Source: Hungatella_A sp034142505 (lineage in GTDB: Bacteria; Bacillota; Clostridia; Lachnospirales; Lachnospiraceae). Taken from it: a DNA stretch of 64,000 nucleotides. The notes under the pieces were generated by a model that worked only from the letters and a program-made list of their open reading frames with translations, did no database searches and was not told the origin of the DNA. The translations under genes and the position numbers were made by a program. Where the stretch lies: the NCBI GenBank assembly GCA_034142505.1, contig JAWZDV010000006.1:62001-126000 (forward strand), in the 5' to 3' direction. Position 1 is the first letter of the stretch. Every line of letters starts with the position of its first letter. Positions 44,467 through 53,216 of the stretch are shown here, piece after piece.

Positions 44467-45129
44467 TTATTTTCCGGCCTGCTCAATCACCTTTTTCGCA
44501 AACTGCTGGAACATTTCAACAGTTTCTTTATCCATCGGCGCAAGCTGTCCGATCTGTCCGGCTATCATCGCCGTTACATCGTCAATAGAAAGCGGTTTTT
44601 GTTTCTGCTCCGCCAGTGCGTCCCGCATGGCTTGGAACATAGCTGCGGTCACAGCTTCCCCCGGCTGTTCCCCGTTGTCTATGTCTTTCTTAATATCCCG
44701 CAGGATAGCCAGGAACACATTTTTGATTTTTTCAATCTCCGCTTCATGTTCCCCCATCTTCTGGGCGTTCAAAAGCTGTAAATCCTGCTTTGCTTCCGCC
44801 CGGTGTTCCAACAGGCTGTTGAGGATTTGCACATCAACAGCACCCGTCACAAGCCCCCTCACGGCTCCTTCTGACAAGCCTAATTCAGAAATATCGTAGC
44901 TTTTACGGACGCTCACGGTAGGCAAGCCCAGTATGTAGTCTGTCGATACCTTAAATTCTTTTGCCACACCTATGAGAATATCACTGCTGACCGTTCTCGT
45001 TTCGCCGCTGACAATGCGGCTCAACTGGGAAGCGGAAACGCCTATCTTCTCCGCAAGTTCCTTTTGGGTAATGTGGTTCCCGTTGCATAAATCGGAAATC
45101 CGCTGTCCGGGTGTTCCGGGTAAAGCCAT
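44467..45129 (-). CDS. XRE family transcriptional regulator
   Basis: A 220-residue protein. An N-terminal Cro/CI-type helix-turn-helix (ITQKELAEKIGVSASQLSRIVSGE, about residues 20-55) is followed by a helical C-terminal region with coiled-coil character (HRAEAKQDLQLLNAQKMGEHEAEIEKIKNV). Similar regulators occur in Clostridia conjugative and mobilizable elements. ATG at 45129 has GGAGGTG 6-8 bases upstream. It is co-directional with the hydrolase and divergent from the RhuM remnant. Target genes are unknown. Confidence 0.8.
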   Translation of the reverse strand: MALPGTPGQRISDLCNGNHITQKELAEKIGVSASQLSRIVSGETRTVSSDILIGVAKEFKVSTDYILGLPTVSVRKSYDISELGLSEGAVRGLVTGAVDVQILNSLLEHRAEAKQDLQLLNAQKMGEHEAEIEKIKNVFLAILRDIKKDIDNGEQPGEAVTAAMFQAMRDALAEQKQKPLSIDDVTAMIAGQIGQLAPMDKETVEMFQQFAKKVIEQAGK

Positions 45130-45231
45130 AGATACGCACCTCCTCCGCATACTTCCATTATACAGAATGATTGCAAAAATACAATTTTCTAAGTGTAAAC
45201 TTCATCAAAATGCAATTCTCCCAAAATTCTG

Positions 45232-46210
45232 GTGACGGAAGACGGTCTGACCAAAATAGATGTGCAGATGAGCGGTGAAACAGTATGGCTTTCCTTAGAT
45301 CAGATGGCGGATCTGTTTCAACGAGATAAATCTACCATTTCCCGTCACATAAAAAATATTTTTGGAGAAGGCGAATTAGACAGAAATTCAGTTGTTGCAA
45401 ATTTTGCAACAACTGCGGCAGATGGAAAAGTCTATCAGGTGGATTACTATAATCTGGATGTTATTATTTCCGTCGGGTATAGGGTAAAATCCCTGCGCGG
45501 CACGCAGTTCCGTATATGGGCGAATTCTGTACTAAAGGAATATTTGCTCAAAGGCTTCGCCATGAATGATGAGCTTTTGAAAAAAGCAGGCGGCGGCAAT
45601 TACTTTGATGAGTTGCTCGAGCGCATTCGGGATATCCGGTCTTCAGAAAAAGTGTTTTGGAGGAAAGTGCTTGATATTTACGCACATGGATTACGATCCC
45701 CGGATGGAAACCTCCGTTTTATTTTTCAAGACCGTTCAAAACAAAATGCACTGGGCCGCGCATGGGCAGACCGCTGCCGAGAAAATTTATTTCAGTGCGG
45801 ACAGTACCAAACCCAATATGGGACTGTACTCTTTCAGCGGAAGTCATCCTACACGGGCAGACGCTTTGGTGGCAAAGAATTATTGCAATCAGGAAGAACT
45901 GGAAGCACTCAATGGAATTGTTTCCGCTTATCTTGAATTTGCCGAGATGCAGGCAAGGCGTCATATTCCAATGTATATGAAAGACTGGATCGAAACTCTG
46001 GACGGATTTTTGAAGCTATCCAAGCATGAGATTCTCACGGGAGCAGGCCGAATCAGCGCTGCGATGGCGGAAAAAAAAGCAAAGGAAGAATACCATAAAT
46101 TCAGATCATTACAGGATAGCCAGCTTACAAAATCAGATAAAGATTTTATAGCAGCGTTAGAAATTGCGGAAAAGGCATTGACCGAAAATAAATTGGATAA
46201 AGAATTATGA
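45232..46210 (+). pseudogene. RhuM family protein, frameshifted
   Basis: The first reading frame (45232 to about 45690) gives VWLSLDQMADLFQRDKSTISRHIKNIF and RIRDIRSSEKVFWRKVLDIYA, diagnostic of the RhuM family. The rest continues in another frame from about 45690 (MDYDP, FFKTVQNKMHWAAHGQTAAE, AYLEFAEMQARRHIPMYMKDW) to the stop at 46210. A one-base gain or two-base loss at about 45685-45690 explains the break. The GTG at 45232 has no ribosome site, so the 5' end may also be missing. RhuM function is unclear; relatives occur in mobile islands. Confidence 0.8.
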
Positions 46211-46854
46211 TCAAGGAGAAAAGCACTTACAAAGTCAGTATTTATGCCAGAATCAGTAAAGCCAACGGGTGCACCGAAATATCTGAAAGCATTGAAAACC
46301 AGAAAGAGTCATTAAAGAGCTATGCGGAAAGCAGGCGTTGGCCGGTTATCAAATATTATGTGGATAGAGGTTACTCAGGGGCAAATTTTGAGCGGCCCGC
46401 CATGCAGGAGATGCTGGCTGATGCAAAGGAAGGTATCATTGATTTGATTCTCGTAAAAGACTTGAGCAGAATTGGCAGAAATCATTTATTGGTGGGGGCC
46501 TTAATTGAAACGATACTCCCAGAAATGGAATGTCGTTTTATTGCGCCGAATAACCATATTGATACGTTGGATTATGACAGTCCCCACATGGATTATGTGG
46601 GATTCATGAATTTGTTTAATGAGAATTATTCCAGACAAACCAGTCGAAAGGTTAAGAAGTCACTGGCGGAGCAAGGAAAGTTTCTTGGCACATATGCGCC
46701 ATATGGCTATTTAAAAAACCCGGAAAATAAGCATCAGCTGATACCTGATCCGGAAACTGTTTCCATTGTCAAGCGTATTTTTCATATGAGATGTATGGGC
46801 AACAGCTTCCGCAGTATTGCCGAATCCGCAGGACACTCACCGCTTCATCATTGA
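46207..46854 (+). pseudogene. Serine recombinase, N-terminal catalytic fragment
   Basis: A 215-residue fragment of a large serine recombinase. The resolvase domain is intact: YARISKANG with the catalytic Ser region, then DRGYSGANFERPAMQEML, VKDLSRIGRNH and QGKFLGTYAPYGYLKNPENKHQLIPD. The recombinase domain begins (VKRIFHMRCMGNSFRSIAES) and then stops abruptly near 46830, about 300 residues short of the usual length. The following DNA encodes part of a different recombinase in another frame. Its ATG overlaps the stop of the RhuM remnant. It is probably inactive. Confidence 0.8.
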
Positions 46855-47437
46855 CGAACCCGCCGCCGCTGTTGTGAGGAAGATTTTCTCGCTTCGATGC
46901 AAGGGTCTGGGCTTTCGCAAGATTGCCCAGACCCTCAACGAAGCGGGGATTCTCCCGCCAAGGGAATACTACTATCAGGCGCTCGGCAAGGCCAATCCCC
47001 ACCGCCAGAATAAAATGTGGAACGATGTGACAATACGCAAGCTGCTCCGCAATGAGGTCTATATCGGACACATGGTACAAAACAAGCGGGGCCATGTTTC
47101 CTACAAAAAACATAAGCAGGTGGATAAGCCCAAAGAGGAATGGATTAAGGTGGAGAATACCCACCCGGCTATTATCGATATGGACACATGGGAACTGGCG
47201 CAGGAGATTGACAAAATACACAGTCACCTTCATTATAACTCGCTGAATGAAATCAGTCTGTTCGGCGGTTTGCTCTATTGTATGGACTGCGGCTTTGCAC
47301 TCCGGCACAATACGGAACGGTACAAACGGAAAAACGGCTCTGTGGCGTTTTACGAATCCTATATGTGCAAAAGCGCTGACCTTACCCAGGCAGCGCTTTT
47401 GCAGGTAAACTTTCTTTCTACGTTTCAGGCTCCATAA
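46817..47437 (+). pseudogene. Serine recombinase, middle/C-terminal fragment
   Basis: From NPQDTHRFIIDEPAAAVVRKIFSLRCKGLGFRKIAQTLNEAGI the sequence matches a recombinase domain, followed by a zinc-ribbon start (GGLLYCMDCGFALRH). Similarity ends at about 47366 (FYESYMC). The remaining codons to 47437 read through the chromosomal dgo terminator and are not recombinase. It lacks a catalytic domain and its C-terminus. It overlaps the preceding fragment in a different frame, so the pair marks a deletion between two recombinase genes. Confidence 0.75.
47367..47402 (-). terminator. Terminator of the dgo/beta-galactosidase operon
   Basis: Minus strand GCAAAAGCGCT (47402-47392) pairs perfectly with AGCGCTTTTGC (47377-47367). 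It lies 22 bases beyond the aldolase stop codon. The recombinase remnant ends exactly at its far edge. Confidence 0.75.
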
Positions 47438-48036
47438 ACCGCTTCCACCATTCTCCTGGCTTCTTTCGTTATCTTTGTATAATCTCCGTCCTCCGGCGTC
47501 CTGCACAGGCCTCCGCCCACTCCCACGCCGTAGGCGCCGCACCGCATATACTCAGCTGCATTTTCCGTCGTAATCCCTCCCACCGCGATAACCTGTACCT
47601 CATTCAGCGGAGCTTTTACAGCCTTCAAATACTCCGGTCCCATGGATGTCACAGGAAATACCTTTACGTAACGGCAGCCAAGCCGGGATGCTCTCACAAT
47701 TTCACTGGGCGTAAACGCTCCCGGCATAATCATAAGCCCCCTCTCGTGGCTGGCCCTTATGATCTCTTCATCCACATTCGGAGTTATGATAAATTGTGCC
47801 CCTGCATCTGCAGCCAGGAAAAACCGTTCCATGGTGGTAACCGTTCCTGCTCCAATCATCAGCCGATCCCCGTACAAACGCATGAGCCTGGTTATGGAGT
47901 CTGCCGCGGAGGGAGAATTCATGGTGACTTCCATCGCTTTAATTCCCCCATCTGCCAGGGCGTTTACAATGTTGTCCAGTTCCTCCCCGTCATAACCTCG
48001 TATAATTGCCGTAATTTTTTCAGGCACCGTCATCAT
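47425..48036 (-). CDS. dgoA: 2-dehydro-3-deoxy-6-phosphogalactonate (KDPGal/KDPG-family) aldolase
   Basis: A 203-residue class I aldolase of the KDPG/KHG family. Expected active residues are present: Arg13 (IIRGY), Glu36 (AMEVTMN) and the Schiff-base Lys125 (CRYVKVFP), plus GAGTV and GGITTEN phosphate-site segments. It splits 2-keto-3-deoxy-6-phosphogalactonate into pyruvate and glyceraldehyde-3-phosphate. The galactonate assignment comes from linkage with DgoK and DgoD; by sequence alone a KDPG aldolase would fit too. Two ATGs lie side by side at the start. It is the last gene of the operon. Confidence 0.88.
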   Translation of the reverse strand: MMTVPEKITAIIRGYDGEELDNIVNALADGGIKAMEVTMNSPSAADSITRLMRLYGDRLMIGAGTVTTMERFFLAADAGAQFIITPNVDEEIIRASHERGLMIMPGAFTPSEIVRASRLGCRYVKVFPVTSMGPEYLKAVKAPLNEVQVIAVGGITTENAAEYMRCGAYGVGVGGGLCRTPEDGDYTKITKEARRMVEAVYGA

Positions 48037-48043
48037 CTCTAAA

Positions 48044-49033
48044 TCAACCTTCTTTCTCCGGATTTACACCCCGCCGTTTTGCAATCAAGCCCATTCCCCG
48101 GACGCTCAACCCTTCGCTCTCGTCAAAGGCCAGCTTGACCATCTCTCCCGTTATTTCACTGTTATACAGCTTTAAGCAAACCGAAAATGCCTTGATAAAG
48201 CACCCCCGTCCATACAAAATAAATTGATCCACCGGCTTTTCCAGCAATTTTGAAAAAGCCTTGATATCCTCGCGGGACAGCGCTCCATAGATATAGGATG
48301 TGATCTGGTGTCCTTTGGCTCCTTCCTGTGTCTGAAGAATTCTGGCCATAAACAGCGCCCTCGACAGTCCTGAATCGCAGGCATTCTGATATCCAAGACG
48401 AATATAATCTTCGTCCATCTGTGTCTCATCGTCACAGACACAAGTTGATGATTTTAAAATAGTATCATTCAAAACAGCCCACATCAGTTCCCCGCTGATG
48501 GTTGTCACAGAATCACAGATCTTTTGATCGGTACAATAAATCATTTTGTTATGAGAACCAAAATGGACGAACATCACGTCTCCCGACAAGTGATACTCTC
48601 TCAACCCGCCGATAATCTCTACTTCCTCTCCTCTCATCACATCCATCACATGCCCATCCGGCTTCACAAACGAGATACCGGGCACAAAACAGATGGTCCG
48701 GTCCCCATCCGGTGTATGGATCTTCTTCTCCTTCATTCCTCCGGTCAAATCCTCCACACCGGCCGGCGCCTTGATATACGGAACCTCACAGATTCCAATA
48801 TTGGAAGTAATCATTCCGGATGCATAGATCTCTTCAATGAAACAGTCATATTTCCGCTGCATATCATCGATCACACGCCCAACCATCGCTTCAAGCTCTC
48901 CGTTCTCATGGGGATGCGATGCGTCAGCTGCTCCGATTTTATATTCTTCTCTCGTCACAATGATCTCGTCATCCATCAGAGTAAATCTTGTGTAGGTCGT
49001 ACCCCCATCAATAAACAATCTATATATTTTCAT
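48044..49033 (-). CDS. dgoK: 2-dehydro-3-deoxygalactonokinase
   Basis: A 329-residue DgoK-family kinase. It begins with RLFIDGGTTYTRFTL and contains MITSNIGICEVPYIKAPAG, CFVPGISF, MRGEEVEIIGGL and VHFGSHNKMIY, the last parallel to the family's PGTHSKW-like segment. It phosphorylates 2-keto-3-deoxygalactonate at O6. It lies 7 bases before the aldolase gene and 11 bases after the beta-galactosidase gene, so it is in the same operon. The start is ATG. Confidence 0.88.
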   Translation of the reverse strand: MKIYRLFIDGGTTYTRFTLMDDEIIVTREEYKIGAADASHPHENGELEAMVGRVIDDMQRKYDCFIEEIYASGMITSNIGICEVPYIKAPAGVEDLTGGMKEKKIHTPDGDRTICFVPGISFVKPDGHVMDVMRGEEVEIIGGLREYHLSGDVMFVHFGSHNKMIYCTDQKICDSVTTISGELMWAVLNDTILKSSTCVCDDETQMDEDYIRLGYQNACDSGLSRALFMARILQTQEGAKGHQITSYIYGALSREDIKAFSKLLEKPVDQFILYGRGCFIKAFSVCLKLYNSEITGEMVKLAFDESEGLSVRGMGLIAKRRGVNPEKEG

Positions 49034-49044
49034 AATCAGCTTCC

Positions 49045-51468
49045 TTAATCAGTCTGCAAAAGGGAGACATCATACACACCAGCCAGCCGGATCGATTTGA
49101 TCGATGCAAACTGCTCTTTGGCCGTCTCAAATCTGGCGGCCATCTCGGATTCGCTGTGTACTTTGACACCTTTTTTTCTCGGTGATATGTAAAGATACAT
49201 ACCTTTCTTCAAGATTTTATCAAGATACGGCCTGATATCGATATCCCAGACGCCCCCGTTGGAAAAATTGTCATGGAACATCTCTCCATCGGTAAACGCA
49301 TATCCGATATCACCCTCATAGTCTACCTTCAACAGCAGGTTTTTATATTCCGCCAGACCGTCTTCCTCCAGGCGGATAGATGCTCTTGCATTTACTACCG
49401 TTCCTGAAGTAATCGGACTACCCACTACCGGACGTTTCAGTTTGACCTCTTTCCTGCTGCTGCTCTTATCTTCCCAAAAGCAGGAAATTTCTTCTCTGCC
49501 ATGAAGATGAAATGCCGAAAACATAGCATCCGGTTCCTCCTTTACAAGCCGCTCCTCATCAAATGGCAGGCTGGGAAATACTTTGATATGGATGGTTTCC
49601 ATGGAAGTATCACATTCCAATCTGATCTGATCTTCGTCAGCCAGCACCACTGCCTCGGTCATCATCAGATAACGTTGATTTTTGTACTCAAACTGCCATA
49701 AATTCAACGCCTGCTCCCAGGGAAGTGTACAAAGATGAACCTTTTTCCCATTCCCTGCACAGACAATTTCTGATATCTCTTTCCCGGAAATCTCAACGAT
49801 CTCCAGCTTCTTCCTTCGCCCATCAGCGGCCTTTTCCGTCTCAGTCCTCTTCACGAACCCGCCATTGATCTCCAGAATTTCCGCATCCAGAGCATACTCG
49901 CATCTGGTCCCATCCGCGCCATAGAAAAAGTAATAAATATCCCCCACATACTCAATCACCGTGACCAGCTGGGTCGTTGCATAATCCAGATACACGCTTT
50001 CCAGCGTCAGACCAATTGGAAAAATCCCGTTTTCTCCAGCTTTGATATCCAAACCGCCGTTTTCCGGGAACCGTCTCTCTGCTCCCTGAATGTTCAGCCG
50101 CAGAGCCACGTCATTCTGATCCTTTAATACGGCATGATCCTGATAATTGTTGATAAAAATAAATCCTTCACCGGCTTCATTTACCCGAACCGCATAGCGC
50201 AGCGTGTCTGTCTCTTCCGGCATCTGCTTTTCTGCCTCCTCCGGCAGGTAAGTCTTCGTTCCACACACCAGTTCCGAAAAATTGTTATATAACAGATGAT
50301 GAAGCTTTAACCGTTTATAACTCTCTCTCACCTGCCCAAATTCCCCCACAGCCGCCTGATAATCATAGGAGAATTTAGGAACCGCGTTCTCATTTAAAAA
50401 GGGAACCCGCTTTCCGGCAGGATTGGTACCGCCGTGATACATATAATAACCAAGGAAGTTACATCCTCCCGCCACCTTCACCGCCGACATGGCGCTGACG
50501 CTCTCAAACGGAAGCTGGAACCGGTACTGGTAGAATACAGTCATGCCGCCCCCCATTTCACAGCAGGCGAATGGCAGATCTTCTTTGGCATACTCCGGAT
50601 CAAAATTGTAATACTGCGGGGACTGGTTGTTGTGAAAATCATTCATCAGATATTCCGCCGTAGCTGGGTGCTCTGTGATATCTCCATAAAATATCCATGG
50701 CCGGAATGCGTACCCGCCCCAGAGTGGAAGAACCAAATCCGCCGGAGCACAGGAACCGCCCCATGCGGTCGACGTATAAAATGGTGCCACAAGACCGGCC
50801 TCCCCCGCCAATTCTTTCAGCTTCTTCAGATGTTCGTCCCCCTGGTTTCCACTTGGTATCCATTCTTTGCTGTTTTCTGTCGTCATTTCCCATGGAGCGG
50901 ACGCATGTTCATATTCATTTTCCAGCTGTACGGCAATAATCGGCCCTCCATCCCGAAACATCAGGCCGTCTGCCTGTTTCCCAATCTGCTGATACCATCG
51001 AAACGTATAATGAAGGTATTCCGGGTCATTGCTTCTCACATCAAACGGTCTTCCAAAGAGCCAGTCCGGGTACCCGCCGTTTCTACACTCCCCATGATCG
51101 AAGGGACCAATTCTTAAAATCACCTTCATGCCATGTTTTCTGCACAGTTTCAGGAAACATCTCAAATTCTTATTTCCGCTCCAGTCAAACTCCCCTTGGA
51201 TCTCTTCATGGTGGTTCCACAATACATAGGTGGCAATCACGTTGAGTCCGCCCATCTTCATTTTAATGATCTCATCTTCCCAGCGTATTTGGTTCATCCT
51301 GGAAAAATGAGCTTCCCCACAGATCACAAAAAATGGTTTTTTATCATAGCGCATATAATAATTGGTAAAATCGATGGTCTCGCCATCAGGGTTTACCCCT
51401 GTCATATCGGTTAGCGCAGGGTAAATGGGATTCTTCACTTCGTCAATCACTAAACTATATTCTCTCAT
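49045..51468 (-). CDS. Family GH35 beta-galactosidase, cytoplasmic
   Basis: An 807-residue GH35 enzyme. The N-terminal TIM barrel has PFFVICGEAHFSR, GGLNVIATYVLWNHHE and the acid/base Glu185 in QLENEY; a Glu in CCEMGGGM is the probable nucleophile. Later beta-sandwich domains complete the usual layout. There is no signal peptide, so it cleaves imported beta-galactosides inside the cell. The ATG at 51468 has AAGGAG upstream; the longer reading adds 14 residues. It stands between ABC importer genes and dgoK, linking beta-galactoside cleavage to galactonate breakdown. The natural substrate is unknown. Confidence 0.88.
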   Translation of the reverse strand: MREYSLVIDEVKNPIYPALTDMTGVNPDGETIDFTNYYMRYDKKPFFVICGEAHFSRMNQIRWEDEIIKMKMGGLNVIATYVLWNHHEEIQGEFDWSGNKNLRCFLKLCRKHGMKVILRIGPFDHGECRNGGYPDWLFGRPFDVRSNDPEYLHYTFRWYQQIGKQADGLMFRDGGPIIAVQLENEYEHASAPWEMTTENSKEWIPSGNQGDEHLKKLKELAGEAGLVAPFYTSTAWGGSCAPADLVLPLWGGYAFRPWIFYGDITEHPATAEYLMNDFHNNQSPQYYNFDPEYAKEDLPFACCEMGGGMTVFYQYRFQLPFESVSAMSAVKVAGGCNFLGYYMYHGGTNPAGKRVPFLNENAVPKFSYDYQAAVGEFGQVRESYKRLKLHHLLYNNFSELVCGTKTYLPEEAEKQMPEETDTLRYAVRVNEAGEGFIFINNYQDHAVLKDQNDVALRLNIQGAERRFPENGGLDIKAGENGIFPIGLTLESVYLDYATTQLVTVIEYVGDIYYFFYGADGTRCEYALDAEILEINGGFVKRTETEKAADGRRKKLEIVEISGKEISEIVCAGNGKKVHLCTLPWEQALNLWQFEYKNQRYLMMTEAVVLADEDQIRLECDTSMETIHIKVFPSLPFDEERLVKEEPDAMFSAFHLHGREEISCFWEDKSSSRKEVKLKRPVVGSPITSGTVVNARASIRLEEDGLAEYKNLLLKVDYEGDIGYAFTDGEMFHDNFSNGGVWDIDIRPYLDKILKKGMYLYISPRKKGVKVHSESEMAARFETAKEQFASIKSIRLAGVYDVSLLQTD

Positions 51469-51478
51469 ATGCCGCTCC

Positions 51479-52312
51479 TTACTTGCTTGATCCGGTAATA
51501 CCGTTGACAAACTGCTTCTGCATGGTCAGGAATACCACTAAAATCGGCAGCGTCGCCAGCACGATTGCCAGCATCAGCTGTCCATAGTCCACAAAATATG
51601 CGGAAGAAAGGGATGATAACAGAAGCGTAAAGGTCTTCTGCTCATTGCTTTGAATGACAATCAACGGCCACAAATAATTGTTCCACTGTTTCATAAAGGA
51701 ATAAATAATTCCGGCCGACATCACGGACTTCATCGGGGGCAGCACCACCGTGAAGAAAATACGGATCTCGTTGGCCCCATCGATTCTTGCCGACTCAATC
51801 ACTTCGGTTGGAAATGACATAAAATTCTGCCGGAAGAAAAACACCATAAACGGCATAGCCAGCGTCGGAAGCGCCACTGCAATGTGGCTGTCTAACAGAT
51901 TCCAGGAACTCATCATCTTAAACAGCGGTATCATAATCGCCGCAAAGGGAATCATCATCGCCAACAGAAAACAAGAGTACACAATATCCTTCGCCCTTGA
52001 ACGGTATTTCTCAAATCCATATCCCGCCATCGCACAGATCAGAACCGAAACCGCCGTAGATAAAACGGTCACCTTTACCGTGTTAAAAAATACCCTGAGA
52101 ATCGAATTATTATCCGAAAGACTCTGCCAGTTCACTTTTAGCGCCCCGCCAAACGTCATCACTCCCTTTGTCACATCCGCACTGACGTTGGTGGACCCCA
52201 CAAGCATCCAGAAAAACGGGAACACGGATATAATCACAACCACTGTCAGAACCGCATACATGAGGAACTTTTTAAAATTCTTTTTCCATAGATAGATGTT
52301 ATTCTCTCTCAT
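51479..52312 (-). CDS. Carbohydrate ABC transporter permease (MalG-type)
   Basis: A 277-residue permease with six predicted membrane segments. The EAA motif near residues 175-195 (IESARIDGANEIRIFFTVVLPPMKS) docks the ATPase. It belongs to the MalG/CUT1 group that takes up oligosaccharides or glycosides. Its ATG overlaps the stop of the MalF-type gene. No ATPase gene is present in the operon; a shared MsmX/MsmK-type ATPase elsewhere is inferred. Confidence 0.9.
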   Translation of the reverse strand: MRENNIYLWKKNFKKFLMYAVLTVVVIISVFPFFWMLVGSTNVSADVTKGVMTFGGALKVNWQSLSDNNSILRVFFNTVKVTVLSTAVSVLICAMAGYGFEKYRSRAKDIVYSCFLLAMMIPFAAIMIPLFKMMSSWNLLDSHIAVALPTLAMPFMVFFFRQNFMSFPTEVIESARIDGANEIRIFFTVVLPPMKSVMSAGIIYSFMKQWNNYLWPLIVIQSNEQKTFTLLLSSLSSAYFVDYGQLMLAIVLATLPILVVFLTMQKQFVNGITGSSK

Positions 52313-53196
52313 TTTGCATCATCCCCGCTTACCTTGAATTGAATAATTGCCAGTATAATCATCAAAAACACAATGACATAAGATAAGGTGGCCGCGTAAC
52401 CTAGGTTTGGCGAATACACAAACGACTGGTTATAGATGTACTGGGACATCGTCAGTGTAGCGTTCATTGGACCTCCCGCGGTAATGTTCATCGGTTCGTC
52501 AAATAGCTGAAGCGTACCATTGGTTGACATAATCATTGTCAGCAGAATCACCGGTTTCAGCTGAGGCAGCGTAATATTCCAAAAGACCTGAAAACTGCTT
52601 GCCCCATCCATCTGCGCCGCCTCGTAGGTCTCGGCCGGAATATTGGCCATGGCAGCCAGGAAAAAGATCACATCGTACCCTGTCCAGCGCCAGGTCAGGG
52701 CAATGATAATAATTGCCCTGGACCAGCCCACATTCTGCAGCCACTGAAACGGCTCCTTCAGTACCCCGGCGCGCAACAAAAATTCATTAATGATACCGCT
52801 CTGGGAAAACATCATCTTAAACAAAACAGAGTAAGCTACCAGACTGGTCACGCAGGGAAGAAACACCCCCGTGCGGAACAACCCCTTTCCCTTTAAGCGG
52901 GAATTATTTAACAGAGTCGACAACGCCAGCGCCGCCATCTTCATGATCGGAATCTGGATAACCACAAAAATAAAGGTATTAAGCATCGATTTTAAAAACA
53001 CCTTATCGGACAGCATCCTCCTGATATTATCGAGGCCGCTGAAACGAAACACTCCCTCGTCAAATGTCTGAAATGACAGCCATATGGAATATAAAGCTGG
53101 ATATATCGTAAATACGCAAAAGGCAGCCAACGCAAACGAGATAAAAAACCAGCCGTATTTATTATAATTAACGAGCTTACTTCTGTTTTTCTTCAT
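52309..53196 (-). CDS. Carbohydrate ABC transporter permease (MalF-type)
   Basis: A 295-residue permease with about six membrane segments. The EAA loop YEAAQMDGASSFQVFWNITLPQLKPV is near residues 195-220. It pairs with the MalG-type permease as the CUT1 channel. It lies 20 bases after the binding-protein gene. Sequence does not show the sugar; the operon's beta-galactosidase suggests a beta-galactoside. Confidence 0.9.
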   Translation of the reverse strand: MKKNRSKLVNYNKYGWFFISFALAAFCVFTIYPALYSIWLSFQTFDEGVFRFSGLDNIRRMLSDKVFLKSMLNTFIFVVIQIPIMKMAALALSTLLNNSRLKGKGLFRTGVFLPCVTSLVAYSVLFKMMFSQSGIINEFLLRAGVLKEPFQWLQNVGWSRAIIIIALTWRWTGYDVIFFLAAMANIPAETYEAAQMDGASSFQVFWNITLPQLKPVILLTMIMSTNGTLQLFDEPMNITAGGPMNATLTMSQYIYNQSFVYSPNLGYAATLSYVIVFLMIILAIIQFKVSGDDAK

Positions 53197-53216
53197 GATT
53201 TTTCCACCGCCTGTCT

